A DNA stretch of 62,217 nucleotides from CAZDIO01 sp964505555 (GCA_964505555.1 CAZDIO010000120.1:1-62217); one strand, 5' to 3'; positions 45,912 to 53,555 are shown, counted from the stretch's first letter. A program made the numbers and translations. The notes: generated by a model not told the origin, from the sequence alone.

Positions 45912-46413
45912 TTCACCTCCAAATTGGCATAAAAGCCTTATGAAACCCGGGGGACTATACCCCCAGAGAGCTTACTGGTGCAATGGTGTGAGGATCTCTT
46001 TAGTTTGTTTTTGAAAGTGACGGTATCTTCTTCTCCGTTAATAACCGTATGAAGCGAGCAAAGTCTTCTATCTTTTGCTCAGCTTTAATAAACAAAAAGT
46101 GTTTTCTTAGTAATCATCAAGATGATGATTCAATTTATGAGCAATAAATCCTATTGTTATTAAAAATGAGTGTAAATTCGCATCCCCTTATGTAGTCGTC
46201 GTGACTATTGAGACATGCTTTACCTCTGAAAGATCCAAAAACTTTTATCTCTCAAACCCTCACTGTAAAGATCATAGTAATAGGATCCTTATTTGTTTTA
46301 TTGTTTTTTAACTGCGGAGAAAAAATGGGCATTTTTTTTAAAATCCTTGAAAGTAATTGCAATTTCATGCCATTCTCTTCAGACGGACGGGATAACCATG
46401 GCAGAGGACAGAA
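45912..46413. other. 502-bp divergent intergenic region upstream of pal
   Basis: No convincing ORF is present. It has a small GGGGG/CCCCC hairpin (45949-45964) and AATCATCA-AGA-TGATGATT (46112-46130). The minus-strand DUF3300 promoter and the plus-strand pal promoter must lie here. A reading from TTG 46208 overlapping the pal start is AT-rich and unconvincing. Confidence 0.4.
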
Positions 46414-46902
46414 ATGAATAAAAAAAATCAGCTTACAAAAATTAGCGCAAAATTATTAGTCTTATTATTGAGCATCTCCATGCTCTCATCATGTGTATGC
46501 AAGAGAGGGGGTCAGGGGGGTCTTGGCGATGGATCCGCACAGGGGGGCATTCCTACGGCATCTTCAGGTGGACCATTGAAAGATATCCATTTTGATTTTG
46601 ATTCTTCGCTCCTCAGCTCAACTGCATCTCAGACACTAGAAGGAAATGCTGCTTGGATTAAAGCGCACCCTCGTGCGACAGTGAAGCTCGAAGGGCATTG
46701 CGATGAGAGAGGAACAGACGAGTATAACTTGGCGCTCGGTCAGCGACGTGCACAATCAGCGTTTGATTATCTTCGCACTCTTGGAGTAAATCCAGCACAA
46801 CTTTCAACTATTACGTACGGGGAAGAAGTCCCGCTCGATCCCGGGCACACAGAAAGTGCATGGTCTAAAAACCGACGTGTTCATTCTGCTGTACAGGAAT
46901 AG
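46414..46902 (+). CDS. pal: Peptidoglycan-associated lipoprotein (Pal)
   Basis: A 162-residue outer-membrane lipoprotein (signal ending SMLSSC) with an OmpA-type peptidoglycan-binding domain. IHFDFDSSLLSSTASQTLEGNA, the core VKLEGHCDERGTDEYNLALGQRRAQS and NRRVHSAV are the standard Pal motifs. It links the outer membrane to peptidoglycan as part of the Tol-Pal system; tolQRAB is not in this window. The glycine/serine-rich linker after the Cys is normal. RBS GAGGAC lies upstream of ATG 46414. Confidence 0.93.
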   Translation: MNKKNQLTKISAKLLVLLLSISMLSSCVCKRGGQGGLGDGSAQGGIPTASSGGPLKDIHFDFDSSLLSSTASQTLEGNAAWIKAHPRATVKLEGHCDERGTDEYNLALGQRRAQSAFDYLRTLGVNPAQLSTITYGEEVPLDPGHTESAWSKNRRVHSAVQE

Positions 46903-46950
46903 AGCAAGAAGACCGTCTTTAGAGACATTCTTCGAAACGAGGTTTTGGTA

Positions 46951-47457
46951 ATGATTCGTTGGGCGTTTAGTAGTTTGATGCTTCTCGGATCATTAACCTC
47001 ATTTCTTGGGTGTTCAGTTATCCCAGCCGAAACACTCAAGATGGTTAACGGCCCGGCTCCCGAGGTCAGGCTTTCGCTTGCAAGTGGAGACTACGTTGCC
47101 CTGTCTGCCTATCAAGGAAAGCGAGTTGTGCTTGGATTTTGGGATACACGGTGTCCCCATTCACAACAGATGATTCAAGAGCTAAATGAGTACGCGGGCA
47201 AAGCCGCTGGGCAACCTGAAATCATATTTTTTGCTGTCAATATTGATGAAAATGAGCAAACAGACGTTTGGAAAAAAGTGGTGGAAAAGGGGGGGCTGCG
47301 AAACCTTCGACATGTGCATTCTGGGAACGGCCCACTTGATGAAGCGTTCTTGATGTTTAACCTTACGGCGATTCCAGCAGTAATCGTTGTTAGTCCAAAT
47401 GGTGTAGTTGAAAAAGTGTCCAATGATGCGGATGTAGTTGAGAATTTTATTAGATAA
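46951..47457 (+). CDS. Redoxin/TlpA-like lipoprotein with single active-site Cys
   Basis: A protein of 168 residues with signal ending SFLGC (lipobox), starting at ATG 46951. The thioredoxin fold is seen in VLGFWDTRCPHSQQMIQELNEYAG, IIFFAVNIDENEQ and the cis-Pro region FNLTAIPAVIVVSPNG. The usual CxxC is replaced by C-P-H-S, so it has one Cys and may be a peroxiredoxin-like, glutaredoxin-like or degenerate protein. Operon with pal (48 nt) and the following barrel gene (21 nt). Confidence 0.72.
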   Translation: MIRWAFSSLMLLGSLTSFLGCSVIPAETLKMVNGPAPEVRLSLASGDYVALSAYQGKRVVLGFWDTRCPHSQQMIQELNEYAGKAAGQPEIIFFAVNIDENEQTDVWKKVVEKGGLRNLRHVHSGNGPLDEAFLMFNLTAIPAVIVVSPNGVVEKVSNDADVVENFIR

Positions 47458-47478
47458 TTTATTTTTGGAGGATTTGTT

Positions 47479-48060
47479 ATGCGTAAATTACTTTTTGTTA
47501 TTCTTTTGAGTGCCCTTGTTGGGGGACCAAAGGTAGCTTTGGCTCAAGATACGAAAGGAATCGATCTTTCGGTATTTGCAAACTACTGGGATGTGAAGGA
47601 TGGAGACGACAACGTCTGGGGTCCTGGCATTGGGCTTTCGATACCGATCTGGCAACAACAGTTGAAGTTCGATCTTCGAGCTACGTGGATTGAAGATGCC
47701 GGAGAAGATAATTTTGGCGACGTTTCCCTTATTCCGCTCGATTTCGGACTCTCTTGGCACTACAACTGCAACAAGCCATGGGATTTTTATGGAATGGGTG
47801 GAATGGAGGTCGTATTTACGGACTTCGACCAAAGCGGTTCTGTCGAGGGTGAGATATCTTTAGACGACAATGAGATCGGCGGATATGTTGGCGGGGGTGT
47901 GCGGTATGACTTCGTCGATAACTTCGGTGTTTTTACAAATGTATATTATCGATTTGTCGAGCTTGATGTCGAAACCGACGACGTTGCTGGCCTCAGCACT
48001 TCTGACACCTATAAAGCAGACGGCTTGAACGTTGATATTGGTTTGGCTTATACCTTCTAA
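47479..48060 (+). CDS. Small outer-membrane beta-barrel protein
   Basis: A 193-residue exported protein (signal ending VALAQ) with alternating strand patterns of an OmpW/OmpX-like barrel: LRATWIEDAGEDNFGDVSLI, GFGLSWHYN-like and GGYVGGGVRYDFVDNFGVF segments, and C-terminal DIGLAYTF ending in Phe. It is the last gene of the pal-linked group. The ligand is unknown. Confidence 0.72.
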   Translation: MRKLLFVILLSALVGGPKVALAQDTKGIDLSVFANYWDVKDGDDNVWGPGIGLSIPIWQQQLKFDLRATWIEDAGEDNFGDVSLIPLDFGLSWHYNCNKPWDFYGMGGMEVVFTDFDQSGSVEGEISLDDNEIGGYVGGGVRYDFVDNFGVFTNVYYRFVELDVETDDVAGLSTSDTYKADGLNVDIGLAYTF

Positions 48061-48083
48061 GGGAGCTAAACGTACCTCATATT

Positions 48084-48135
48084 GAAGCGGCAGCTACTTA
48101 TTCTTCCCAAAAGGAAATCAAGTAGCTGCCGCCTT
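48084..48135 (+). terminator. Long-stem terminator-like hairpin
   Basis: GCGGCAGCTACTT (48087-48099) pairs perfectly with AAGTAGCTGCCGC (48120-48132), with weak flanking pairing. It lies just after the beta-barrel stop codon. Confidence 0.6.
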
Positions 48136-48192
48136 CATATAACCACAATAATAAAAACCAGATAAACTATACCTCATGGGAGCTATCTTGAA

Positions 48193-48849
48193 ATGAAACT
48201 AAGTAAGACGACATTTGTTCTTGGACTTCCTTTAATGCTTGTTAGTTGTGCATCAAACAGCGAATCCCCAATTGCAGAGGGAGCCAACTATGTTGGTTCC
48301 ACCGTCGGCAGCACGGCACAAGCGGTTGGGCAGAGCGTTACGGGCACAGCAGAACGTCTCACTGGAAACGTTGATGTAGAGCAAGCAAGAAAAGAGATTG
48401 ATCAAAAAACCCAGCAAGCGCTCTCACGTTTGTTTAAGCTCGATCGTAAGGCAAAAGCGCTTTATGACATCAGTTATGGGTATGCCGTATTTGACTCCCG
48501 GAAATCTTCCTTTTTAGTTTCCATCGGTTCTGGTGGGGGAGTAGCGATTGCAAAAGGCACTGGGGCGCGCACCTATATGAGAATGTTTGCCGGTGGAGTA
48601 AATGTTGGTGCGGGGATTCAATTTTTCCAAAACGTATTTCTCTTTGAAACAAAAGAGTCCTTTAACCGATTTGTAAATTCCGGCTGGGAAGCAGGAACAG
48701 CAGCAAATGCAAATTTCGGCAGAGACTCTCTTGATGCTCAAGTGCGCTTTGTAAACGGAATGGCATTGTTTCAACTTGCCGATACCGGAATAAATCTCTC
48801 AGCCGACTTTACCGGAACAAAGTACTGGAAAGACAAGACTCTCGGCTAG
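48193..48849 (+). CDS. SYLF (YSC84) domain lipoprotein
   Basis: A 218-residue lipoprotein (signal ending LMLVSC). The SYLF domain has the typical sequence: AKALYDISYGYAVFDSRKSS, GSGGGVAIAKGTGARTYMRMFAGGVNVGAG and FFQNVFLFETKESFNRFVNSGWEAG. SYLF domains bind phospholipids, and bacterial members are often periplasmic or outer-membrane-attached. Monocistronic with a terminator downstream. Confidence 0.85.
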   Translation: MKLSKTTFVLGLPLMLVSCASNSESPIAEGANYVGSTVGSTAQAVGQSVTGTAERLTGNVDVEQARKEIDQKTQQALSRLFKLDRKAKALYDISYGYAVFDSRKSSFLVSIGSGGGVAIAKGTGARTYMRMFAGGVNVGAGIQFFQNVFLFETKESFNRFVNSGWEAGTAANANFGRDSLDAQVRFVNGMALFQLADTGINLSADFTGTKYWKDKTLG

Positions 48850-48870
48850 GAACTCTTCAAACAATTCAAA

Positions 48871-48898
48871 CACCGCAGCTCTTTAGAGAGCTGCGGTG
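48871..48898 (+). terminator. Terminator hairpin after the SYLF gene
   Basis: CACCGCAGCTCT (48871-48882), loop TTAG, AGAGCTGCGGTG (48887-48898): a perfect 12-bp stem, 22 nt after the stop codon. The trailing sequence is not T-rich. Confidence 0.65.
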
Positions 48899-49164
48899 GA
48901 ACTTCAGAAAAAACTGCGTGCATAGAGAAGATCGACTATCCACGAAATCCCCACTAACAAGAACCGCCTCCCTTCACTATCAAAAATAGACCCCAACAAT
49001 AAAACCTACAGAAAGTAGGTACTTGCCTAGGCATCTTCTAAAAACCGCTAAAGAGCTTGAAATAATGCGCTTTCTTAGCTGAGAGATATCATTCTTTTCA
49101 TAATTCCCTCTGCTACAATAATCATAGGAGAAGGTTCTTTAACGTCAATAATGGAGTGCGTCTT
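48899..49164. other. Intergenic region upstream of small Cys-rich gene
   Basis: No ORF of note. It contains a short CCTAC/GTAGG hairpin near 49009 and TACAAT near 49114, a possible -10 box of the next gene. Confidence 0.35.
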
Positions 49165-49368
49165 ATGAAAATCAATAATGGACAGTGTGGGCTTTGTGCT
49201 CATTTTGGAGAGAAGCAGCCGATGCATCAAGACCTTTATCAAATACGACGAGAAAAGGATGCTCCAGAAGACTACAAAGAGGAATGTGGTCATCCCACCC
49301 ATGCAAGACTTCATCTTCTTGTAACGGCAACAAGTGGGTGTGATGGTTTTCAACAGGCGGTGAGTTAG
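49165..49368 (+). CDS. Small Cys/His-rich protein (CGLCAHFG family)
   Basis: A 67-residue protein starting at ATG 49165. Cys residues in QCGLCAHFG, EECGHPTHA and TSGCDGFQ form a potential zinc or iron-binding site. Similar short proteins with a conserved CGLC-HFG head and SGCDGF tail are common hypothetical proteins in environmental bacteria (recalled pattern, not searched). It is convergent with trpR. Confidence 0.7.
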   Translation: MKINNGQCGLCAHFGEKQPMHQDLYQIRREKDAPEDYKEECGHPTHARLHLLVTATSGCDGFQQAVS

Positions 49369-49423
49369 GATCAAAATGTCATAGAACGTTTTGATTCAAC
49401 CACAGAGTCCAGATGTTCTATGA

Positions 49424-49711
49424 CTAAAGCCGCTGAAATGCTTTTTCCTTCATAACGGCAGAACCTCGGGTTACTGTTGCAGTACCTACGCCAAGCTGCG
49501 AAGCGATCTCACGCTGAGGGACCCCCTTTTTTAATAATTTAACGATCTGCAGTCTCCGAGGCATCTCTTCTAACTCGCGCACGGTTAATATCGCACGCAG
49601 GAACTCCTCCATCTCCCGAGCGTTTTTTAGTTGCAAGAGATATTTGATAAACTCCGCCAAGTAGGTGTTATTCATAAGCCTCGAAAATAAACCGTTATCA
49701 TTGCTGCTCAT
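49424..49711 (-). CDS. trpR: Trp operon repressor
   Basis: A 95-residue all-helical repressor. The core LTVRELEEMPRRLQIVKLLKKGVPQREIASQLGVGTATVTRGS aligns with E. coli TrpR, including the helix-turn-helix and the corepressor-contacting Arg residues (in PRRLQIV and TRGS). A putative -10 TATATA lies at 49734-49739. It is divergent from the leader peptide and trpC, with CTAG-type operators in the shared upstream region. E. coli TrpR represses trp genes when bound to L-Trp, and the same is inferred here. Confidence 0.93.
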   Translation of the reverse strand: MSSNDNGLFSRLMNNTYLAEFIKYLLQLKNAREMEEFLRAILTVRELEEMPRRLQIVKLLKKGVPQREIASQLGVGTATVTRGSAVMKEKAFQRL

Positions 49712-49830
49712 AATAAGATATTAGTGACACACTTATATAGCAAGCTGTTGAGAATGGGCCTAACTGCCTTTTTTTATTAATATTTTAGGCACGCCCCCTC
49801 TCCCCAAACGCACCCTTAAATCGGATCTCT

Positions 49831-49875
49831 TTGTTTACACCTGCGCATTAGCATGCTAGTGTACTAGCGTGCTAG
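49831..49875 (+). promoter_or_regulatory. trp promoter with tandem TrpR operators
   Basis: A possible -35 (TTTACA, 49834-49839) and -10 (TAGTGT, 49857-49862) overlap three CTAG half-sites at 49856, 49864 and 49872, each 8 nt apart (CTAG-N4-CTAG-N4-CTAG). The E. coli TrpR operator is CTAG-TTAA-CTAG with the same spacing. The middle half-site can serve in two overlapping operators. TrpR binding would block RNA polymerase. Confidence 0.72.
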
Positions 49876-49949
49876 CACGTCAGCGCGAACCGACGTGGCC
49901 CTATTAACGCTCTGTTCTTTGAAAACAAAAATAGAAAAGATCCTCATCT

Positions 49950-50035
49950 CCGGTCAGTAAAAACTTCTTTTACCGACCGGAAGGGAGCTGCAGAGGTTCT
50001 TGGATATTTAGGAAACTAAATATCCATCCGGTCGG
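49950..50035 (+). promoter_or_regulatory. Competing hairpins in the trp leader
   Basis: GACCGG (49975-49980) can pair with CCGGTC at 49950-49955 (extended by GTAAAA/TTTTAC) or, as CCGACCGG, with CCGGTCGG at 50028-50035. The second structure encloses a perfect 10-bp hairpin, GGATATTTAG-GAAA-CTAAATATCC (50002-50025), with a GNRA-type loop. The two foldings exclude each other. Confidence 0.5.
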
Positions 50036-50120
50036 ATTGTATGGGAGTAAGAGGCCTTCCCATAGTCGTGTGAGAGAGTTTTTCACATGATGTGTTTCCT
50101 GCGCCTCGAGGAGAGAGCCC

Positions 50121-50150
50121 ATGTGGTGGTGGCTGTTGTGGTGGTGGTAA
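50121..50150 (+). CDS. trpL: Trp leader peptide MWWWLLWWW
   Basis: ATG-TGG-TGG-TGG-CTG-TTG-TGG-TGG-TGG-TAA: nine residues, six of them Trp. GAGGAGAGAG lies 4-13 nt upstream and is a good ribosome-binding site. The gene is followed at once by overlapping hairpins and, 341 nt later, by trpC. This is the hallmark of ribosome-mediated transcription attenuation, in which shortage of charged tRNA-Trp stalls the ribosome on the Trp codons and changes the downstream fold. Confidence 0.88.
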   Translation: MWWWLLWWW

Positions 50151-50230
50151 GAACGTGAGAACTCTCGACGAAGAGAGTCTCCGTTCAACCCGAGAGGGTC
50201 GGGTTCGGCGATGAACCGAATCCGGCCCTC
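50151..50230 (+). promoter_or_regulatory. trp attenuator-like hairpins
   Basis: Hairpin 1 starts right after the trpL stop codon: GAACG and GAGA-CTCTC (50151-50166) pair with GAGAGTCTC and CGTTC (50173-50186). Hairpin 2 pairs AACCCGA (50187-50193) with TCGGGTT (50199-50205). Hairpin 3 pairs GAGGGTCGGGTTCGG (50194-50208) with CCGAATCCGGCCCTC (50216-50230), a 15-bp stem with two G-U pairs. Hairpins 2 and 3 share TCGGGTT and cannot coexist. No clear T-run follows hairpin 3, so a Rho-dependent or non-canonical end is possible. Confidence 0.6.
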
Positions 50231-50491
50231 CCACCCTTACAGAAATGGAGAGTAAGATATCTTACCCGTTAAAGGTTCATAAGCATCCTTTCCGGAAATC
50301 TCCTGCTCTCGAAACTTACTCGAAGTAGAAAACGATTCTTAAACCCTTTTTTCGTTCCTTTTCTTCTTAAATCTCCATCTGGGTAGTTCAATTCGGCGCT
50401 ATCTTTTCTTGTGCTCCTGTCTTGGTAGAAGAAGCGGATAGCGTCGTGCTGTTTGCAAAAGGTTTTCTGGTATTTACGAAAGGAGATCGCT
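50231..50491 (+). other. Long trpC 5' leader, distal part
   Basis: Contains the perfect 14-nt palindrome GTAAGATATCTTAC (50251-50264) and a T-run (50347-50352) but no obvious ORF. TCTTACC here could also pair with GGTAAGA at the end of trpL. Confidence 0.4.
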
Positions 50492-51286
50492 ATGTCAGAA
50501 CGACAACCGATGCCCCCGTTTCTGCACACGGCGCGAGAACGAAAACTCCGAACTCTTGAAAAGCTCCCGAGCCCTACCGCGATCTTCTCTCGTCCTCCAG
50601 GGGTTTTCAAAAGAGCAATCGCGCACTCTGCACGCTGGCCTAAAATCATCGCTGAGATACAGCGAAAGAGCCCGATGGCAGAGAGTATCGACATGCAATT
50701 TCCTCTTGAGAGTGTCGCCAACTTGTATGAATCATCTGGCGTGGCAGCAATTAGCGTCTTTGCCGATGAGCACTTCGGCGGGTGCCTGGAGGACTTGCTC
50801 GTTGTTCGAAAAGCTTCCTCGCTCCCCTTGATGTATATGGATTTTATAGTCTCCCCTGCTCAATTAAGGGTGGCTCGTGCGTTTGGTGCAGATGCAGCGC
50901 TGCTGATCTCTGGAATGCTTGAAGAGGAGGAGTTGTTGGCGTTACTTGATGCGGGTCAAAGTTTTGGTCTTGATCTCCTCGTGGAGGTTGACAACATTCA
51001 GGAACTCAAACGTGCTCTTGCATTAAACGTCTCTCTCATCGGTATCAACAATCGGAGCCTCTGGGATTTCTCGGTAGATCTTTCGAAGACTGGGCGATTG
51101 ATTGGCGAAATTCCTGAAGGAATCACCGTGATCTCAGAGAGTGGAATCACTACCGTTCAGGAGATACGGAAAGTAAGGAAAGAAAGTAATGGGCGCCTCA
51201 GTGGGGTGCTTGTAGGAACTGCGATTGCGCGGGAGAAATCCCTCGCTGCGATGCGCTCAAAGATTCTCGAACTTAAAGGAGAGTAA
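50492..51286 (+). CDS. trpC: Indole-3-glycerol phosphate synthase
   Basis: A (beta/alpha)8 enzyme that closes the indole ring from CdRP in tryptophan synthesis. ATG 50492 has RBS AGGAG (50481-50485) and gives 264 residues; a longer TTG reading is not favoured. Motifs include WPKIIAEIQRKSP, GVAAISVFADEHFGG, LLVEVDNIQEL, GINNRSLWDFSVDLSKTG and VISESGI. IIAEIKRxSP is usual; the catalytic Lys is here replaced by Gln (EIQRKSP), but the next Lys could serve. No other trp genes follow, so this is a lone trpC under TrpR and attenuation control. Confidence 0.9.
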   Translation: MSERQPMPPFLHTARERKLRTLEKLPSPTAIFSRPPGVFKRAIAHSARWPKIIAEIQRKSPMAESIDMQFPLESVANLYESSGVAAISVFADEHFGGCLEDLLVVRKASSLPLMYMDFIVSPAQLRVARAFGADAALLISGMLEEEELLALLDAGQSFGLDLLVEVDNIQELKRALALNVSLIGINNRSLWDFSVDLSKTGRLIGEIPEGITVISESGITTVQEIRKVRKESNGRLSGVLVGTAIAREKSLAAMRSKILELKGE

Positions 51287-51378
51287 CCCAACGAAGATCT
51301 CGGCGGGATTGAGCAGAGGATAGCAATGGAAACAGCCCGACGCTCACCCCGCCATTTATAGCCCGAGTTTCTAGGCTC

Positions 51379-51671
51379 TCAAGCCGCGTCACTCTTTTCT
51401 AATTCCTGGAGGTGCTTCGGATAGCATGCAAGGAGTCGTAGCAACTGATCCAGCGCTTTTGTATGACGAATTTCCCACGTTCATACCGACTGAAAGCATT
51501 TGGCCCGCCACCAAATAGCCTCGCCGCATGATGTTGAGTAAGACCTAGTTTAACCCGTATTGCACGAACCTCATTAGAGGTAAGGTACCGATCGATTCTC
51601 ACTGTTACTGCACGCTTTAAGGGGGCCGTAGTAGGAATACCTACCAAGCACAGAACCAAGCCGCCGATCAT
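51379..51671 (-). pseudogene. MqsA-type antitoxin remnant, frameshifted
   Basis: IRVKLGLTQHHAARLFGGGPNAFSRYERG is the C-terminal helix-turn-helix of MqsA/YgiT-family antitoxins. After KFVI the frame is lost; a one-nucleotide shift restores the expected KALDQLLRLLACYPKHLQEL with a stop at 51379. The N-terminal zinc-finger half (two CxxC pairs) is missing. No toxin gene is adjacent. It looks like a decayed toxin-antitoxin locus. Confidence 0.7.
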
Positions 51672-52267
51672 GAGAGGCTGCTGGTATCAGTTACTTGATT
51701 TGCAAACCTTATTCCGGCCGGCTGAGGGAGCTAGTCACGGCTCCTGAACTCCCTCAACTCCGCAAGAGACTTCTTACCAACAAGTAGGAGTCAACTACCT
51801 CAACTACTGCCGGGGCCCTCTGTAGTTGCATTCACAAAGGAACCTCTCCCAAGGGTCACACTAACCTATGTGCGTTTCGTTACGCTCCCCGGTCACGAAC
51901 GCACATAAGAGGTTAGCCAAGGTCTCATCGCTCCCAAAAAAAATAAGTTTCCAAAACAAAAACCATTTCCATCTACGGCTAACCGAATTTGTTACCAGAA
52001 AAGTTTCAGAAAGGAAACTTTCTTAACTTCGAGGCTAAGAATTGAAAGAGCGTATTTTTTTAAACGCAGAGGGAGCAGAGCACACGGTGCACGCAGAGAG
52101 ACAAGACTAAACCTAGGACCTCATTGCCACACACCAATCATCAATCCGCATATAAAGAAGGGGGCTTGAGCTGCCAATATCCAAATGCTCGCCACAAAGC
52201 ATGCATTCGGACCCCTTCTTAAAAACCACCCGCCACTTTTCATTAGGGCGGAATACGAGTCAGAGAG
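51672..52267. other. 596-bp non-coding stretch rich in inverted repeats
   Basis: No ORF is convincing. It holds GAGGGAG/CTCCCTC (51724-51755), a large hairpin (51861-51880 with 51895-51916, about 19 pairs with a 3-nt bulge), AAAGTTTC/GAAACTTT (52000-52021) and a CGCAGAG-type repeat near 52062-52101. Confidence 0.45.
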
Positions 52268-52933
52268 TTAGTCGAGTAAGGTGATACTGAACTCTCGAAG
52301 AGAGCCGACTCGAAGACGCGCAGCGATAGGAGGATCATTCATACTACCGCTACAGAAGGGCAAATAGCCTTCTGTGGTCTGCACTCCAGCGCCTTGGCAG
52401 TTCGATGCAAGTGTCATTCGTCCTTCAGGGAATGAATTAGCTGATCGAGTCTGCAGTGACCCGATCCCTTTACATTCGCCCGACGACGCAAAACAACTCC
52501 CGGTACTTCGATCTGAGAGCGGTGTAGGTTCGAATGAGAACTCTACCTGCAGCAAGCAGGTGGGTTCGTCTTCCGTTCCAACACATTCATCCAGATCCAC
52601 CAACATCGTTCCTCGGAATTCGCCCTCCTCCTGCGTGACGTTAAGCGATACGTTCCCGGTCCTTTCCAAATCCGGTTGCATACCATCTTCGTCAACGTCA
52701 TGGAGGACAACTCCTGCTTCTTCGAGCATTTGGACGAGATCCATTCCGGTTAAATCCAACCCCGTTGTTGTTGGAGTTTCGTCGGAGATGAAAACCACTC
52801 GGAATCCCGATCCTAACTCGATAGCCGCCCGACCATTGAACCCTTGCGGGACACCCTGATCAGGTTCATTGACGCCTGCCTGGCTAGAGAGACCAAGACA
52901 GACACACAATACAACGCCACATATTTTGAGCAT
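52268..52933 (-). CDS. Secreted Cys-containing hypothetical protein
   Basis: A 221-residue exported protein; signal ending LSSQA. The body is acidic, with Cys pairs (DECVGTEDEPTCLL, TGSCFASSGECKG, SNCQ, PFCSG) likely disulfide-bonded in the periplasm or outside. No known motif was recognised. A Gly/Asn-rich start (VPQGFNGRAAIELGSGFRV) looks beta-rich. RBS is plausible (AGGAGACGATC upstream). Confidence 0.6.
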   Translation of the reverse strand: MLKICGVVLCVCLGLSSQAGVNEPDQGVPQGFNGRAAIELGSGFRVVFISDETPTTTGLDLTGMDLVQMLEEAGVVLHDVDEDGMQPDLERTGNVSLNVTQEEGEFRGTMLVDLDECVGTEDEPTCLLQVEFSFEPTPLSDRSTGSCFASSGECKGIGSLQTRSANSFPEGRMTLASNCQGAGVQTTEGYLPFCSGSMNDPPIAARLRVGSLREFSITLLD

Positions 52934-53248
52934 ATGTGATCGTCTCCTAAAAAGACTCGTTTACCCAACTGACAATAGTTTACCTATGTTACACCACCAT
53001 CCTTTCTTTATCAGTGCTCAAGCCTCCTGCTTGATGCTACACAATTACTCTATCTTACTCTATCTCTTCTAGAGAATTGGTAGATAATAACTTCAAAAAT
53101 GCAGTAACCACCAACGCTTACATATTGATTAAATCGCTCGTGTTTTCGTAATGAAATAAATGATGATGGTCTACAGATACCGCGGGTCCTTCAACCACGA
53201 GAGGCTCACTGGACATGTCACGTTGATAGCAAAGGGTGGTTACGAGAT
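52934..53248. other. 315-bp AT-rich intergenic stretch, partly duplicated at 56880-57000
   Basis: No gene seen. From about 53100 (CAGTAACCACCAACGCTTAC) the sequence resembles that upstream of the truncated copy at 57003. Confidence 0.45.
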
Positions 53249-53395
53249 ATGTATATACATCCTATCAGCGACCTCTATCAACATGCCGTGTTTTTGAATC
53301 CTGTTCTGATCGCTCTAATCAGTGGAATACTAATCGGGCTGCTTTGGGGAAAACGTTTCTGGAAGAAGCATTCAAGTAAAATGCTACAACTTTAG
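53249..53395 (+). CDS. Small single-pass membrane protein (intact copy)
   Basis: A 48-residue ORF (ATG 53249, stop 53395), with the sequence MYIHPISDLYQHAVFLNP followed by a hydrophobic helix (VLIALISGILIGLLWG) and a basic tail (KRFWKKHSSK). A related but broken copy lies at 57003, with matching DNA upstream, so the segment was duplicated. Coding status is inferred from that conservation; the RBS is weak. Confidence 0.5.
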   Translation: MYIHPISDLYQHAVFLNPVLIALISGILIGLLWGKRFWKKHSSKMLQL

Positions 53396-53555
53396 TTTGC
53401 TCCTTTACGCATTAGTCACACATGCCGCAATCAATGGGTCAGGAGAAGAGGAGAGAAAAAACGAGGGATAATACCTACCGGAAATATTAAAGCAGAAAGC
53501 TACCCGCTCAAACCGTTAAGAAGTTAAGAGATAAAAAGAGCATATGGAAAGAGAA

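Noticed and set aside
46208..46417. Small gene overlapping the pal start
   Set aside because: TTG start, no ribosome-binding site, low-complexity AT-rich composition; probably the pal leader.
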